Shown: positions 29,782-39,121 of the stretch, piece after piece
How the letters are laid out: the number at the start of each line of letters is the position of its first letter
Numbering within the stretch: position 1 is the stretch's first letter
DNA from: Abiotrophia defectiva ATCC 49176
Lineage (GTDB): Bacteria; Bacillota; Bacilli; Lactobacillales; Aerococcaceae
Length of the DNA stretch: 64,000 bases
Direction: 5' to 3'
NCBI RefSeq assembly: GCF_000160075.2
Contig: NZ_KI535340.1
Span: forward strand, 1,389,396 to 1,453,395
Notes under the pieces: model-generated
What the model was told of the DNA's origin: nothing
Database searches by the model: none
What the model saw: only the letters and a program-made list of their open reading frames with translations
Position numbers and translations under genes: made by a program

Positions 29782-29815
29782 AAAAAGACAGCTTTTTGGC
29801 TGTCTTTTTTCTTTT
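29782..29815 (+). terminator. rho-independent terminator after the CAP protein
   Basis: An 11-bp stem (29782-29792 with 29799-29809) with loop TTTTTG, followed by a T-run. Confidence 0.92.
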
Positions 29816-29897
29816 CAAACGCGAATGTTAACAATATGTCAGACAGGTAAAGTTTGAATATTATATCGGTTTTTTGGTGGGTTTTATAGCCAGAGAT

Positions 29898-29906
29898 TGC
29901 TATAAT
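29898..29906 (+). promoter_or_regulatory. extended -10 promoter of the second YSIRK protein
   Basis: TGCTATAAT with TATAAT at 29901-29906. The best -35 candidate, TTGGTG (29875-29880), is spaced 20 bases away, so the extended -10 probably matters more. Confidence 0.6.
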
Positions 29907-29947
29907 AGGAAACAGAATACAAGAACAATAGTAAGGAGGTTAGCCCA

Positions 29948-31444
29948 ATGAAAGAGATGAACAAGCCTTATGCCATTCGTAAATTAAGCATGGGAATAGT
30001 GTCAATTGCAGTTGCTTCCTTTATTTGGTTAACTTCCTTAAGTCATCAGACGCATGCTCAGGAGCAGAAATCTGCCTACACTTCTGGGAATTCTTCCGAC
30101 CAAGGTCAGACTACAGGTCTGGCTGAGTCTGTGGGAAGTATAGAAGCAAGCGATAATTCAAGCAGTGATAGTCAAACTCAAATGAACCAAGCTTCTTTAA
30201 ACTTACCTGAGGGTTATACCGAAACAGAACTTAAGCAGGCTAGCCCTAATTTAAGTCAGAATGGTCAAAGTGCCTTAGAAGGAAATAAATCCTACCAACC
30301 TAGTCAAGCTGAGACAGAATCTCCAATATCCCCAGAAGGGCTCCAACCAAAACAAGCATTAGAACTAAGCCAATGGCTAGCTAAGCTGATTAATCCTATA
30401 CGTATTAGCTGGGGCCATCAAGCCTATCAGGCTGATCCTAGCTTGCAAGCTGCTAGTCAAACCTTGTCAGACCGTTACCAAGCCCAGAATTGGAATCCTA
30501 TTACACAAGGACGTCAAACTCAGTTAGAGCAAGATAGTCTAGGCGAGCTATCAACTTCTGTCAAACACTACTGGTTGAACTTTAAAACACCAAAGGCTAT
30601 TGAGAATCTAGGACAACTAAAGCAAGCAATCCATCAACAGCTTTTGAGCGTCTTATTCCAAGGTCAAGCCGATAACTATCAAGCTGCGCGATATTTATTA
30701 AGTTTAGACAGTGCAGTTGCCAGCCGTCGACCTAGCCTGGCGCTGACCCTAAACAAGGCAGCTGGCACAGACCAAACCAGTGAATACCTCATGTCATTGA
30801 CATTTCTAACGCCGCTAAAAGAGGCTGGGCCTGTTCAAACCGATGACGCTTCTGATTCAAGCCAATCTTCTGATTCAAGCCAATCTTCTGATTCAAGCCA
30901 ATCAGAACTTCCAGCTAATCCAATCATTCCGCAGGATCCTGTTCTTCCGATAGACCCAATTTATCCACTAGACCCTGTCTTACCAGCTGATCCGGTTAGT
31001 CCACCAGACCCGGTGTCACCTCAACCGGAGCCACCACAAGAACCTAATAAGCCAGAGCCAAGTCAAGCGCCAGATCAGTTAGGTCAGGATCAAGTTCAAG
31101 ACCAAACCCCTTACCAGTTGGATCAACGTCCGCGTCGAGACTTGCCTAGCCTAGTGGAAAAGGGCAATCTTATGGCACAAAAACAGCAAGCAAGTAATGA
31201 ATCGCTTGAAGAAGAAGAGGAATCTAGTTCAAGCTCGACTCAGGTTTCGCATTCTTCGTCTGTTAGTGCAAGTTCTTCAGTGGAAATGTCAGAGCGTCAT
31301 ACAGTAAGTAGCTCAGAACCTGATTTGACAAGTTCTGGCGAAGATGATGGCTATTGGTTACTTCTTGGGGGTGTGTCTGCAGTAGCAGCAGCTGCTGGGC
31401 TTATCTACCTCAAGCAAGTTGAAATCAGAAGACGTCAGGGATAG
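29948..31444 (+). CDS. YSIRK-signal surface protein with degenerate CAP domain and no LPXTG
   Basis: A 498-residue exported protein, apparently a diverged paralogue of the CAP protein upstream. It shares the YSIRK-type signal (PYAIRKLSMGIVSIAVA) and the start of the CAP domain (LAKLINPIRISWGHQAYQ, about residues 147-165). The putative CAP metal-site residues are lost: GENLA has become GELST and GHARNF has become YQAARY. A SSDSSQ repeat (30850-30903) and PxDP-type proline repeats form a stalk. The C-terminus has a transmembrane helix and an RRRQG tail, but I find no LPXTG-like motif before it, so it is probably a membrane-held protein. SD AGGAGG precedes the ATG. Confidence 0.85.
   Translation: MKEMNKPYAIRKLSMGIVSIAVASFIWLTSLSHQTHAQEQKSAYTSGNSSDQGQTTGLAESVGSIEASDNSSSDSQTQMNQASLNLPEGYTETELKQASPNLSQNGQSALEGNKSYQPSQAETESPISPEGLQPKQALELSQWLAKLINPIRISWGHQAYQADPSLQAASQTLSDRYQAQNWNPITQGRQTQLEQDSLGELSTSVKHYWLNFKTPKAIENLGQLKQAIHQQLLSVLFQGQADNYQAARYLLSLDSAVASRRPSLALTLNKAAGTDQTSEYLMSLTFLTPLKEAGPVQTDDASDSSQSSDSSQSSDSSQSELPANPIIPQDPVLPIDPIYPLDPVLPADPVSPPDPVSPQPEPPQEPNKPEPSQAPDQLGQDQVQDQTPYQLDQRPRRDLPSLVEKGNLMAQKQQASNESLEEEEESSSSSTQVSHSSSVSASSSVEMSERHTVSSSEPDLTSSGEDDGYWLLLGGVSAVAAAAGLIYLKQVEIRRRQG
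30850..30903 (+). repeat. 18-bp tandem repeat (SSDSSQ)
   Basis: Three identical 18-base units inside the second YSIRK protein, coding a serine/aspartate-rich linker. Confidence 0.9.
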
Positions 31445-31458
31445 AACAAGCATTATTT

Positions 31459-31490
31459 GACTAGAGAGTAGCTACTTTCTAGTCTTTTTT
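31459..31490 (+). terminator. rho-independent terminator after the second YSIRK protein
   Basis: A near-perfect palindrome (31459-31470 with 31473-31484, one G-U) followed by TTTTTT. Confidence 0.88.
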
Positions 31491-31498
31491 AGAATGAC

Positions 31499-31527
31499 TT
31501 GTAGCTGCTTGGTAACTTTGTTATAAT
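31499..31527 (+). promoter_or_regulatory. promoter of the duplicated telokin-like secreted protein
   Basis: TTGTAG (31499-31504), a 17-base spacer and TATAAT (31522-31527), 33 bases before the ATG. Confidence 0.65.
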
Positions 31528-31559
31528 GATACCAAGATCTATGAAATGAGGTATAGGGT

Positions 31560-32762
31560 ATGAAGCCTAAACTCGCATTCCTTTTTATGTTGTTAGGCTT
31601 AGGAATAAGTCATCCTTTGTCAGTTATCCAAGCCAGCGAAAGTAGTGAAATAAGTACTAGTGCAGTGAACAATAGTCAAGACGAATCTCCGTCTAAGGAA
31701 AAGGGCTCTCGTCAAAATCCTATCCCGGTAGGAGAGGTCTATGATTATGTAAAAAAATCCCGCGAAGGGGCAGAAAGCCATCTTTCCTTTACCATTCTGG
31801 AATCTTGGCGAGGAGCGCAAGCTGAGAAACAATTGCAGAAACTTGCGCCATCCTATCAAGCCACTCGTCAGCCTTTAGATGACGACCAAGAGTTGCTCTT
31901 ATTGCATCTAAAACTAGCTTACAAGTCGGGCGATGAAAATCACGAAGAGCATACCAACGCCGGTATCATTAATCCATTTTTTGATTTGTCTGCGAGCGGG
32001 ATTCCAAATGAATATGTTGCCGACTTGCCAGACCATTTGGCCTTTGATATGTTGTCTTTATATCCTGGTAATGAGCATGATGGCTATTTGGTCGCAATTG
32101 TTCCCAAAGATACTCCGCTTATTTTTAGTTATTTCAAGGGCGGTCTAACTGATCGAGTTTTCTTCCAAGTAGAGAAGGGACAAGACACTACAGTTCCTAC
32201 TAAGGAAGTCCAATCAGAAACTCCTGAACAAGCACAATGGGGAACAAAGGAAAAGCCAGTTCCTTTCACAGAAACCAAGCCAATTAACTACGTCGTTCCC
32301 TATGAGGCTAGTGATAGTGGTTACGGTATCCTCGCTATATCTCACAGGATAACCGTTTTAAATGCTTGGCGTGGAGATCAAGCTAATCAAAAGGCTATGG
32401 ATTTACTTAGCCCGGATGATTACCAACACATGGCTGATGATATGAAGTCAGACCAAGAATTTTTAGTTTTACATATGGAGTCTAGCTTGGCGCCAACTCT
32501 CGAAGACAAGTTGTTTGAGTCCAGTCCAAGTAAAAGTTATTTATCCTTAGTGGATAGTCAAGGTCAAGACCATGTCTTTAAGGGATTCTACCAATTTAAG
32601 AAGGCTAGAGACCAATATGAATTGCGTTATATGCTGGGTGGAGGAAGTGTAAAAGGCTATGTCATTTTACCTGCACCAAAAGGGGAAAATCTGCTCTTAA
32701 AGGTTAAGAACGAATTTGCCAATAAGGAGATCTATTTCGAGATAGGCTCTAAAAATCCATAG
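31560..32762 (+). CDS. secreted protein with two tandem DUF4352/telokin-like domains
   Basis: A 400-residue protein with an N-terminal signal peptide (residues 1 to about 25, hydrophobic LAFLFMLLGLGIS) and no lipobox, LPXTG or C-terminal helix, so it should be released. Two homologous halves, at about 50-205 and 220-398, each start with a G(S/T)-x-x-x-P-x-P motif, contain a (T)ILESWRGAQA or VLNAWRGDQA block and then an LLLLHLK or FLVLHME strand. This pattern is that of the immunoglobulin-like telokin/DUF4352 domain common in Firmicutes lipoproteins. Function is unknown; binding or adhesion is a guess. The serine hydrolase gene follows after 47 bases. Confidence 0.75.
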   Translation: MKPKLAFLFMLLGLGISHPLSVIQASESSEISTSAVNNSQDESPSKEKGSRQNPIPVGEVYDYVKKSREGAESHLSFTILESWRGAQAEKQLQKLAPSYQATRQPLDDDQELLLLHLKLAYKSGDENHEEHTNAGIINPFFDLSASGIPNEYVADLPDHLAFDMLSLYPGNEHDGYLVAIVPKDTPLIFSYFKGGLTDRVFFQVEKGQDTTVPTKEVQSETPEQAQWGTKEKPVPFTETKPINYVVPYEASDSGYGILAISHRITVLNAWRGDQANQKAMDLLSPDDYQHMADDMKSDQEFLVLHMESSLAPTLEDKLFESSPSKSYLSLVDSQGQDHVFKGFYQFKKARDQYELRYMLGGGSVKGYVILPAPKGENLLLKVKNEFANKEIYFEIGSKNP

Positions 32763-32809
32763 GATGCTGACAAGTAAGTTGACTTTCAAGTTATAGAAGG
32801 AGGAATTCA

Positions 32810-33853
32810 ATGTCATCACATCGCCAAGCTGATTACAGTCGCGCTGTACTAATTATCTTGATTTTAGTGGCTGGGATCGCAATGTTGGGGCTCGGCTTTC
32901 TCCTTTATCAAGCCATGACGCAAAGTCCTAAGGAGCCTGAAGTTTCAAGCTCAGTCTTGGTATCCAGTCAGGAATCGGAGGCCTCGAGCAGTCTATCAGT
33001 CGCGTCTACAGAGAGCCAGTCTGTCGCATCTAGTCAGAACGAGTCCCTGTCTGATAAAAATCAAGCCGTCCAGGCTGCTTTTGCTAGTCTATACGAGTCT
33101 AAGGAAATAAAGCATGCCTATTATTTCCAAGAAGTGACGCCAAATAGTCAAGGGGCTGCCTTGGTGAGTCAGTCAGGGCCTATCAAATCGGCTAGCATCA
33201 TCAAACTCTTCATCATGCAAGTCCTGTTAGAGGAAATTAAGGCTGAGCGCTTGAGCTGGCAAGAGATGATTACCATGATGGCTGAAGACCAGGTAGGCGG
33301 GACAGGCAATCTTCAAGCGGCAGAACCTGGTACTTCCTATAGCCTTGAGGACTTGGCCTTAGAAATGTTAATTCATTCGGATAATACCGCAACCAATCTG
33401 ATTATCGAGCGTCTAGGTGGCCTATCTGCGGTTCAAGCCAAGATCCAGTCCCTTGGCTATCAAGATACTCGTTTGCAGCGCTTGATGATGGACCAAGTCG
33501 CGATTGCTGAAGGCAGGGAAAACTTCACCAGTGCGCGTGAAGTCGGTCAGCTCTTAGCCAAGCTCTATCAGCATAAACTAGTAGGGCAAGCCCAAGATCA
33601 AATTTTCTTAGATTTTTTAGCCCAACAAACAGATCGGCAAGGGGTGGTAGCGACACTTCCTCAAGGTGTCATCAGCTATAATAAAACAGGAAGCAACTCA
33701 GCCCAGGGCTTACAACATGATGCGGCACTTGTTCAGCTAACTAATCAATCAGCCTATGTATTAGTGGTGTTGCAGGAAGGTCCAGGTGATGGCGACTTGT
33801 TAAAGCCACTCCAAGAGATTGGCCAGCGGGTCTATGAGCTTATGAATGACTAA
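32810..33853 (+). CDS. membrane-anchored class A beta-lactamase-like serine hydrolase
   Basis: A 347-residue protein with an N-terminal transmembrane anchor (residues about 12-35) and a Ser-rich linker to about residue 85. A penicillin-recognising domain follows. All three active-site motifs are present: S129-x-x-K132, S190-D191-N192 and K292-T293-G294. The Glu166-type ExxLN loop of true class A beta-lactamases is not visible after SDN, which argues against efficient beta-lactam hydrolysis. Firmicutes proteins of this type are thought to act on wall peptides or be evolved remnants. It may be co-transcribed with the preceding gene, since no promoter or terminator was seen between them. Confidence 0.82.
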   Translation: MSSHRQADYSRAVLIILILVAGIAMLGLGFLLYQAMTQSPKEPEVSSSVLVSSQESEASSSLSVASTESQSVASSQNESLSDKNQAVQAAFASLYESKEIKHAYYFQEVTPNSQGAALVSQSGPIKSASIIKLFIMQVLLEEIKAERLSWQEMITMMAEDQVGGTGNLQAAEPGTSYSLEDLALEMLIHSDNTATNLIIERLGGLSAVQAKIQSLGYQDTRLQRLMMDQVAIAEGRENFTSAREVGQLLAKLYQHKLVGQAQDQIFLDFLAQQTDRQGVVATLPQGVISYNKTGSNSAQGLQHDAALVQLTNQSAYVLVVLQEGPGDGDLLKPLQEIGQRVYELMND

Positions 33854-33929
33854 AAGACTGGGCTCAGCGAGTTAGTCTTGAACTTATGAGCAAGCAAGTG
33901 CTAGAATTTCAAGTTTTTTCAAAAAAGGC

Positions 33930-33959
33930 TTGAGATTTATAAAGTGTTCGTGCTATAAT
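33930..33959 (+). promoter_or_regulatory. promoter of rpmG
   Basis: TTGAGA (33930-33935), an 18-base spacer and TGCTATAAT with TATAAT at 33954-33959, an extended -10 promoter. Confidence 0.8.
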
Positions 33960-34011
33960 ACTTGAGTACTGTTGAGGTATCAGCAAGAAATGATTTGAGG
34001 AGGTTGTGACA

Positions 34012-34164
34012 ATGCGTGTTAACATTAACTTAGAATGTACAGAATGCGGCGATCGTAATTACTTAACTAACAAAAACAAACGTAATAACCCAGATCGTTT
34101 AGAAGTAAAAAAATACTGCCCAAGATTGCGTAAAGTAACTTTACACCGTGAAGTGAAGAAGTAA
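34012..34164 (+). CDS. rpmG: 50S ribosomal protein L33
   Basis: A 50-residue L33 protein, beginning [19 protein letters not shown] and ending LHREVKK. It has C9 and C12 of the zinc ribbon and C36 (YCPR), but the fourth cysteine position is leucine; a missing cysteine is common in Firmicutes L33 paralogues. SD GAGGAGG is 10 bases upstream. It stands alone between its own promoter and terminator. Confidence 0.95.
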   Translation: MRVNINLECTECGDRNYLTNKNKRNNPDRLEVKKYCPRLRKVTLHREVKK

Positions 34165-34186
34165 GGCGCGGCATAAGATACAAGCC

Positions 34187-34218
34187 ACAGCTCGTAGTAC
34201 TGACTACGAGCTGTTTTC
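34187..34218 (+). terminator. rho-independent terminator after rpmG
   Basis: A perfect 12-bp stem (34187-34198 with 34203-34214), loop ACTG, then a T-run. Confidence 0.9.
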
Positions 34219-34271
34219 TTACTATTTGTCCAGAAACTATATTACGTTTAGATGACAAGCACAATCATAAG

Positions 34272-34301
34272 TTGAAAATACAGGAAAACGCTTGATATAA
34301 T
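34272..34301 (+). promoter_or_regulatory. promoter of the SH3b amidase
   Basis: TTGAAA (34272-34277), an 18-base spacer and TATAAT (34296-34301). Confidence 0.8.
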
Positions 34302-34333
34302 AGATTAGCATTAGTGAAAGGAGGGGAAATAAA

Positions 34334-35710
34334 GTGCAAAAGGTCAATAAATTAGGACAAGCCATGCGGTCACCACGCTATTTCCCCTTGCTAGTCTTGC
34401 TAGTCATTCTGACCCTATCTAGCCTGGTGGTTTTCTGGGTTCAAACCTCTAGTCAGTTAACCATTCAAAATGCTAGTGTGACCCTGCGACAAGCACCAGA
34501 TACCAATTCCAAGGCTATTAGTGCTATTAGCAAAGATCAAGTAGTCCATGTCATTAAGAAGGAAGAGAACTGGCTTAATGTTCGCTATCGTCAACGGGAA
34601 GGTTGGCTACCCCAATGGCTATTAGACCAACCAAGTCTGTCATCTGACCAAGGCTTGACAGCACAAGTTAAGAAAACTACGCCTTTCTACCAAAGGGCAT
34701 CCACTTCGAGCGCCAAGATTCGGGATTTGACCGAAGGCTACCAGTATGATGTGGTCAGTGAGTCTAAGGGCTGGACTGAATTGATTGTCAATAACCAACC
34801 GGGCTATGTAGCGACGGCTGATTTAAACCTTTCTACCAAGGAGCAAATCCAAGCTCAACAGGAGACCATCCGGCCTGAGGATATTGACATTACCAATGCC
34901 CAATATATTCAAGTTCGGTCAGAAGGTCAGGCCTTCCACAGTGAGCCAAATCTTGAGAGCACGCCTTACTACAACCCAAGCTTTAATCAACGATTCAAAT
35001 ATCTAGGAACGGTTAATGGTGACGACGGGACAGAATTCTATCATGTAGAGGACCAAAATGGCCAACGTGGTTATGTAGAATCTCGGATTGTGGCCTTTGA
35101 GGATGCGTCTAAAGACCATGTGGATGGGCCAATTGCACGTTCGCTCAATGGCGCAGTTATCTTAATTGATGCCGGTCACGGCGGTAGTGATCCAGGTGCC
35201 ATAAGTCAAGATCCTTATGCTCAAGAGAAGGCCGTCACCTTGGCTGCTTCGAATGTCTTAAAAGCCAAACTGGAAGCTCAAGGCGCGGTTGTCATCATGA
35301 GCCGTACTACCGACACAGATGTCAGCTTAGAAGAGCGGGCTCAGCTAGCTAATCAGGAAAAAGTCGATGCCTTTATCAGTATTCACTTTGATGAGGCCAG
35401 CAGCAATATCGCCTCAGGCATTACGACCTACTACTATCATACCCAAGATGAATCTTTGGCTAATTTAGTCAACACAGAATTGGGTAAAATTCAACTCAAT
35501 AATCAAGCTGTTGGTAATAACGGGGTTCACTTCGGGAACTATTATGTCTTAAGAGAAAATCATCAGCCAAGTCTGCTCTTAGAATTAGGTTACATGAGTA
35601 ATAAGGACGACTTGAAACTGATTCAAAATTCTGGCTACTACGATGCAGTTGCGGAGGCCATTGTTAAGGGACTGGAGCAGTATTTAGAATCTTCATCTAG
35701 CTCACAATAG
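34334..35710 (+). CDS. N-acetylmuramoyl-L-alanine amidase (Amidase_3) with SH3b domains
   Basis: A 458-residue exported wall hydrolase. An N-terminal signal/anchor helix (residues about 15-36) is followed by two clear SH3b domains (about 38-90 and 108-160) and probably a third at about 185-250. The C-terminal zinc amidase_3 domain (about 270-450) has ILIDAGHGGSDPGA, a catalytic/ligand region SIHFDEAS and the late glutamate in LLELGYMSN. It should cleave the bond between MurNAc and the stem peptide. It starts at a GTG with SD AAAGGAGGGG. It stands alone, with no partner gene. Confidence 0.92.
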   Translation: MQKVNKLGQAMRSPRYFPLLVLLVILTLSSLVVFWVQTSSQLTIQNASVTLRQAPDTNSKAISAISKDQVVHVIKKEENWLNVRYRQREGWLPQWLLDQPSLSSDQGLTAQVKKTTPFYQRASTSSAKIRDLTEGYQYDVVSESKGWTELIVNNQPGYVATADLNLSTKEQIQAQQETIRPEDIDITNAQYIQVRSEGQAFHSEPNLESTPYYNPSFNQRFKYLGTVNGDDGTEFYHVEDQNGQRGYVESRIVAFEDASKDHVDGPIARSLNGAVILIDAGHGGSDPGAISQDPYAQEKAVTLAASNVLKAKLEAQGAVVIMSRTTDTDVSLEERAQLANQEKVDAFISIHFDEASSNIASGITTYYYHTQDESLANLVNTELGKIQLNNQAVGNNGVHFGNYYVLRENHQPSLLLELGYMSNKDDLKLIQNSGYYDAVAEAIVKGLEQYLESSSSSQ

Positions 35711-35712
35711 GC

Positions 35713-35741
35713 TTGACGTATGGAATAAAACGCGGTAAAAT
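35713..35741 (+). promoter_or_regulatory. promoter of hisS-aspS
   Basis: TTGACG (35713-35718), a 17-base spacer and TAAAAT (35736-35741), directly upstream of the T-box leader. Confidence 0.85.
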
Positions 35742-35759
35742 ACAGAGAAATAAGCAAAG

Positions 35760-35983
35760 AAATCGATGACGTAGACAAGTAGAGGTTCTAACATCAGAGA
35801 GTGTTCCCTAGGCTGCAAGGACACAAATATAACCTTCAAGACACTACCGAGATGAATAAGTGAAAACTTGTTCCGCTGACCCCGTTACGGTCCAAAGGCA
35901 TGTTTGAATCATGCGAAGAATAGGTGGTACCACGTTTTGACACGTCCTATAATCCTCAGGGATTATAGGACGTGTTTGCTTTT
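35760..35983 (+). promoter_or_regulatory. T-box leader for hisS-aspS
   Basis: T-box antitermination leader. The T-box core AGGTGGTACCACG is at 35922-35934. A very strong terminator stem (16 bp, 35940-35955 with 35960-35975) and T-rich tail follow. In Stem I, GTAG (35771-35774) pairs with CTAC (35844-35847) and GAGGTT (35782-35787) with AACCTT (35831-35836). These enclose a specifier loop with the usual AGTA on its 5' side and CAAGACA on its 3' side. In that register the specifier is GAC (Asp, 35840-35842) followed by a purine. The His codon CAC overlaps it at 35842-35844. Confidence 0.92.
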
Positions 35984-36022
35984 ATAGAGAACTATCACCA
36001 ATATTACTAGGAGGGAATAATC

Positions 36023-37351
36023 ATGGCACAAGTGAAAAGAATGAAGGGCACGGTTGATATCTTGCCAGCAGAAAGTCGAATCTGGCAGTATATAGAAGAT
36101 TCAGCCCGCGCTGTTTTTGAAACCTATAATTTCCAAGAAATCCGGACTCCCTTATTTGAAGCCTATGAGCTATTTGCTCGCTCATCAGGGGATACTTCGG
36201 AGATTGTATCCAAAGAAATGTATGACTTTAAGGATAAGGGTGACCGCCATTGCGCTTTGCGTCCGGAAGGAACGGCAGGGGTTGTTCGGGCCTTTGTTGA
36301 GAACAAACTTTTTGGCCCCGAGCATGCTAAACCATACAAAGTCTACTATATGGGGTCTATGTTCCGTTATGAACGCCCTCAAGCAGGTCGACAACGTCAA
36401 TTTAATCAGATTGGGGTAGAAGTCTTTGGTTCGACCAATCCGGCGACAGATGCCGAGACTATTGCGTTGGCATGGGACTTCTTCCAGGAATTGGGCATTG
36501 AAGGCTTAACTCTCTATATCAATTCCTTGGGCTCTAGCCAGGACCGGGCGCGCTATCGTCAAGCCTTGGTCGATTATTTCACACCATTGGCCGACCAGTT
36601 AAGTGCGGACTCACAACGACGCCTGACGGATAACCCTATGCGGATTTTAGATTCCAAGGCGCCAGAAGATAAGGCTCTAGTAGCCAATGCGCCAAAAATT
36701 CCGGACTACCTCAGCCCAGAAAGTAAGGATCATTTCGAAACTGTAAAGGCTATGCTAGAGGCTCTTGAGATTCCATATCTTGTGGATCCATCAGTAGTTC
36801 GTGGTTTGGATTACTATCAAGATACGATTTTTGAAATCATGGTGGATGACCAAGCCATCGGAGCTAAATCAACTATCTGTGGTGGTGGCCGTTATGATGG
36901 TCTAGTAGAGGCTCTTGGTGGACCTGCTACACCTGGTTTTGGCTTCGGGATTGGGGTAGAACGTCTCTTGCTACTTCTTAAGCAACAGGAAGTGGAAGTG
37001 CCTGAAGCTGAACCTTTGGACGTTTATGTTATGGGCTTAGGTCAGGCAAGCAATATCATGGCCTTGCGTCTAGTGCAAGCAGCTCGTAAAGAAGGCTTGT
37101 TGGCAGAGCGGGATTACCTGGATCGCAGCCTTAAGGCTCAATTCAAGCAAGCAGATAAGCTTAAAGCCCAAGTGATTTTAACGATTGGGGAAGACGAGTT
37201 AGCAGCTGGGACCGTACAAGCCAAGCATCCAACCAGTGGTAAGCAAGTTACACTGCCACTTGATCAAGTATTAGAAGATTTTATGGGGACATATCGCCAA
37301 TTAACAGTGGATACCTCAGTCATTGATAAGTATTTTAAGGGGGAATTTTAA
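36023..37351 (+). CDS. hisS: histidyl-tRNA synthetase
   Basis: A 442-residue class II aminoacyl-tRNA synthetase. Seen are class II motif 2 ([17 protein letters not shown]), the histidine-specific motif [10 protein letters not shown], motif 3 ([12 protein letters not shown]) and a C-terminal anticodon-binding domain (about residues 335-420). Its length is normal, with a slightly longer tail than usual. The stop overlaps the aspS start by 1 base (TAATG). It is controlled by the upstream T-box. Confidence 0.98.
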   Translation: MAQVKRMKGTVDILPAESRIWQYIEDSARAVFETYNFQEIRTPLFEAYELFARSSGDTSEIVSKEMYDFKDKGDRHCALRPEGTAGVVRAFVENKLFGPEHAKPYKVYYMGSMFRYERPQAGRQRQFNQIGVEVFGSTNPATDAETIALAWDFFQELGIEGLTLYINSLGSSQDRARYRQALVDYFTPLADQLSADSQRRLTDNPMRILDSKAPEDKALVANAPKIPDYLSPESKDHFETVKAMLEALEIPYLVDPSVVRGLDYYQDTIFEIMVDDQAIGAKSTICGGGRYDGLVEALGGPATPGFGFGIGVERLLLLLKQQEVEVPEAEPLDVYVMGLGQASNIMALRLVQAARKEGLLAERDYLDRSLKAQFKQADKLKAQVILTIGEDELAAGTVQAKHPTSGKQVTLPLDQVLEDFMGTYRQLTVDTSVIDKYFKGEF

Positions 37352-39117
37352 TGACCACACAACGTTTATACTGTGGGCAAGTCGGCCAAGAACAAGTTGG
37401 CCAAACCATTACACTTAAAGGTTGGATACAAAAACGACGCGATCTAGGGGGCTTAATCTTTATCGACTTAAGAGACCGTGAAGGTTTCTGCCAGGTGGTG
37501 CTCAATGGCGATCACCTAGGGGATGCCATGGCTGAGGCTGAGCGTATCCGTAGCGAGTATGTCCTAGAAGTGACGGGGACGCTACAATACCGTGATGAGA
37601 AACAACGTAACGCCAAAATTCCAACGGGTGATTTTGAATTGATGGCTGAGAAGCTGACTATTCTAGCCACTTCTAAGACACCACCTATCTACTTAGACGA
37701 TGAGGCTGAGATTCAAGATGATCTCCGTATGCGTCATCGCTTCTTAGACCTTCGTCGTCCACGTATGCAGGCTAACTTACGCCTCCGTCACCAAGTTACG
37801 AGCGCCATCCGTCGTTATTTAGATGATTTAGGCTTTATCGATGTTGAGACACCTTATTTAACTAAGTCTACGCCTGAAGGGGCGCGTGACTACTTGGTTG
37901 CGACTCGTGAAGCGGGTAAGTTCTTCGCCTTACCTCAATCACCTCAATTATTCAAGCAACTATTGATGGGAGCTGGCTTTGACCGTTACTATCAAATCGT
38001 GCGTTGCTTCCGTGATGAAGACTTGCGGGGTGACCGCCAACCAGAATTTACCCAGATTGACTTGGAAACTAGCTTCTTAAATCAAGCTGACATCCAAGAA
38101 ATCGTGGAACAAATGCTTAAAGAAGTGGTCAAGGCCACAAGAGGTCTGGATATGACTGAAGCCTTCCCAAGCATGACCTATGCTCATGCCATGGCTCATT
38201 ATGGGGTAGATAAACCAGATATTCGCTTTGACATGACCTTGAAAGATTTAAGTGACTTTGCTGCCAACTGTCAATTTTCTGTCTTTGCTAACACGGTCAA
38301 AGAGGGTGGCCAAGTTAAGGCAATTAACCTCAAGGGGCAAGCCGATGCCTACACCCGTAAGACCGCGGATGCTTTAGTAGAAGTAGTCAAGCCATATGGC
38401 GCCAAAGGCCTTGCCTGGTTGAAAGTAACCGAAGAAGGCTTGAACGGTCCTATTGCTAAGTTCTTTGCTGAACCAGCTGACACACAAGCTATTCTTGACT
38501 TAACCCAGGGGGAACCTGGTGATATTCTCTTCTTCGTAGCGGATAAACCTCAAGTGGTTGCTGCCGCTCTGGGTGAGTTACGGGTTAACCTAGCCAAAGC
38601 TCATCAACTCTTTGATGAGGATGCCTTGGCCTTTGTCTGGATTACGGACTGGCCGCTCTTCGAATATGACGAAGAAGCAGGACGCTACTTCGCAGCCCAC
38701 CACCCATTTACTTCGCCACAAAACCTAGATTTAGAAGCCCTTAAGGCCAACCCTGATCAAGCCTTGGCGCAGGCCTATGACATCGTGCTTAACGGCTATG
38801 AAATTGGTGGGGGTTCCATCCGGATTCACACCCGTCCTATGCAAGAGCAAATGTTTGACTTGCTTGGTTTCACACCAGAAGAAGCACAAAGTCAATTTGG
38901 CTTCCTCTTGGATGCCTTAGACTACGGCTTCCCACCACATGGTGGTTTGGCGCTAGGTCTAGACCGTTTGGTCATGCTTTTAGCCAAAGAGCCAAACATC
39001 CGGGAAGTCATTGCCTTTCCTAAGAATGGTCGTGGGGTGGATACCTTTATCCAAGCTCCAAGTCATGTTGCTAGCGCTCAATTACAAGAGTTACATCTTC
39101 AAGTAGAGGCAGAATAA
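37351..39117 (+). CDS. aspS: aspartyl-tRNA synthetase
   Basis: A 588-residue bacterial-type AspRS. An N-terminal OB fold for the anticodon ([19 protein letters not shown]) is followed by the class II catalytic core with [16 protein letters not shown] (motif 2), the GAD insertion domain (about residues 290-420) and motif 3 ([14 protein letters not shown]). It is translationally coupled to hisS. The T-box specifier that fits best reads Asp, so tRNA-Asp may be the main signal for the whole operon. Confidence 0.98.
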   Translation: MTTQRLYCGQVGQEQVGQTITLKGWIQKRRDLGGLIFIDLRDREGFCQVVLNGDHLGDAMAEAERIRSEYVLEVTGTLQYRDEKQRNAKIPTGDFELMAEKLTILATSKTPPIYLDDEAEIQDDLRMRHRFLDLRRPRMQANLRLRHQVTSAIRRYLDDLGFIDVETPYLTKSTPEGARDYLVATREAGKFFALPQSPQLFKQLLMGAGFDRYYQIVRCFRDEDLRGDRQPEFTQIDLETSFLNQADIQEIVEQMLKEVVKATRGLDMTEAFPSMTYAHAMAHYGVDKPDIRFDMTLKDLSDFAANCQFSVFANTVKEGGQVKAINLKGQADAYTRKTADALVEVVKPYGAKGLAWLKVTEEGLNGPIAKFFAEPADTQAILDLTQGEPGDILFFVADKPQVVAAALGELRVNLAKAHQLFDEDALAFVWITDWPLFEYDEEAGRYFAAHHPFTSPQNLDLEALKANPDQALAQAYDIVLNGYEIGGGSIRIHTRPMQEQMFDLLGFTPEEAQSQFGFLLDALDYGFPPHGGLALGLDRLVMLLAKEPNIREVIAFPKNGRGVDTFIQAPSHVASAQLQELHLQVEAE

Positions 39118-39121
39118 GCAT

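Noticed and set aside
32810-33853. Calling this gene an antibiotic-resistance beta-lactamase
   Set aside because: The Glu166-type motif is not visible and the context is a surface-protein block; the motifs fit a broader serine hydrolase family.
34012-34164. L33 considered defective because the fourth zinc cysteine is missing
   Set aside because: Many functional Firmicutes L33 proteins lack one or more of the four cysteines, and the remaining sequence and expression signals are intact.
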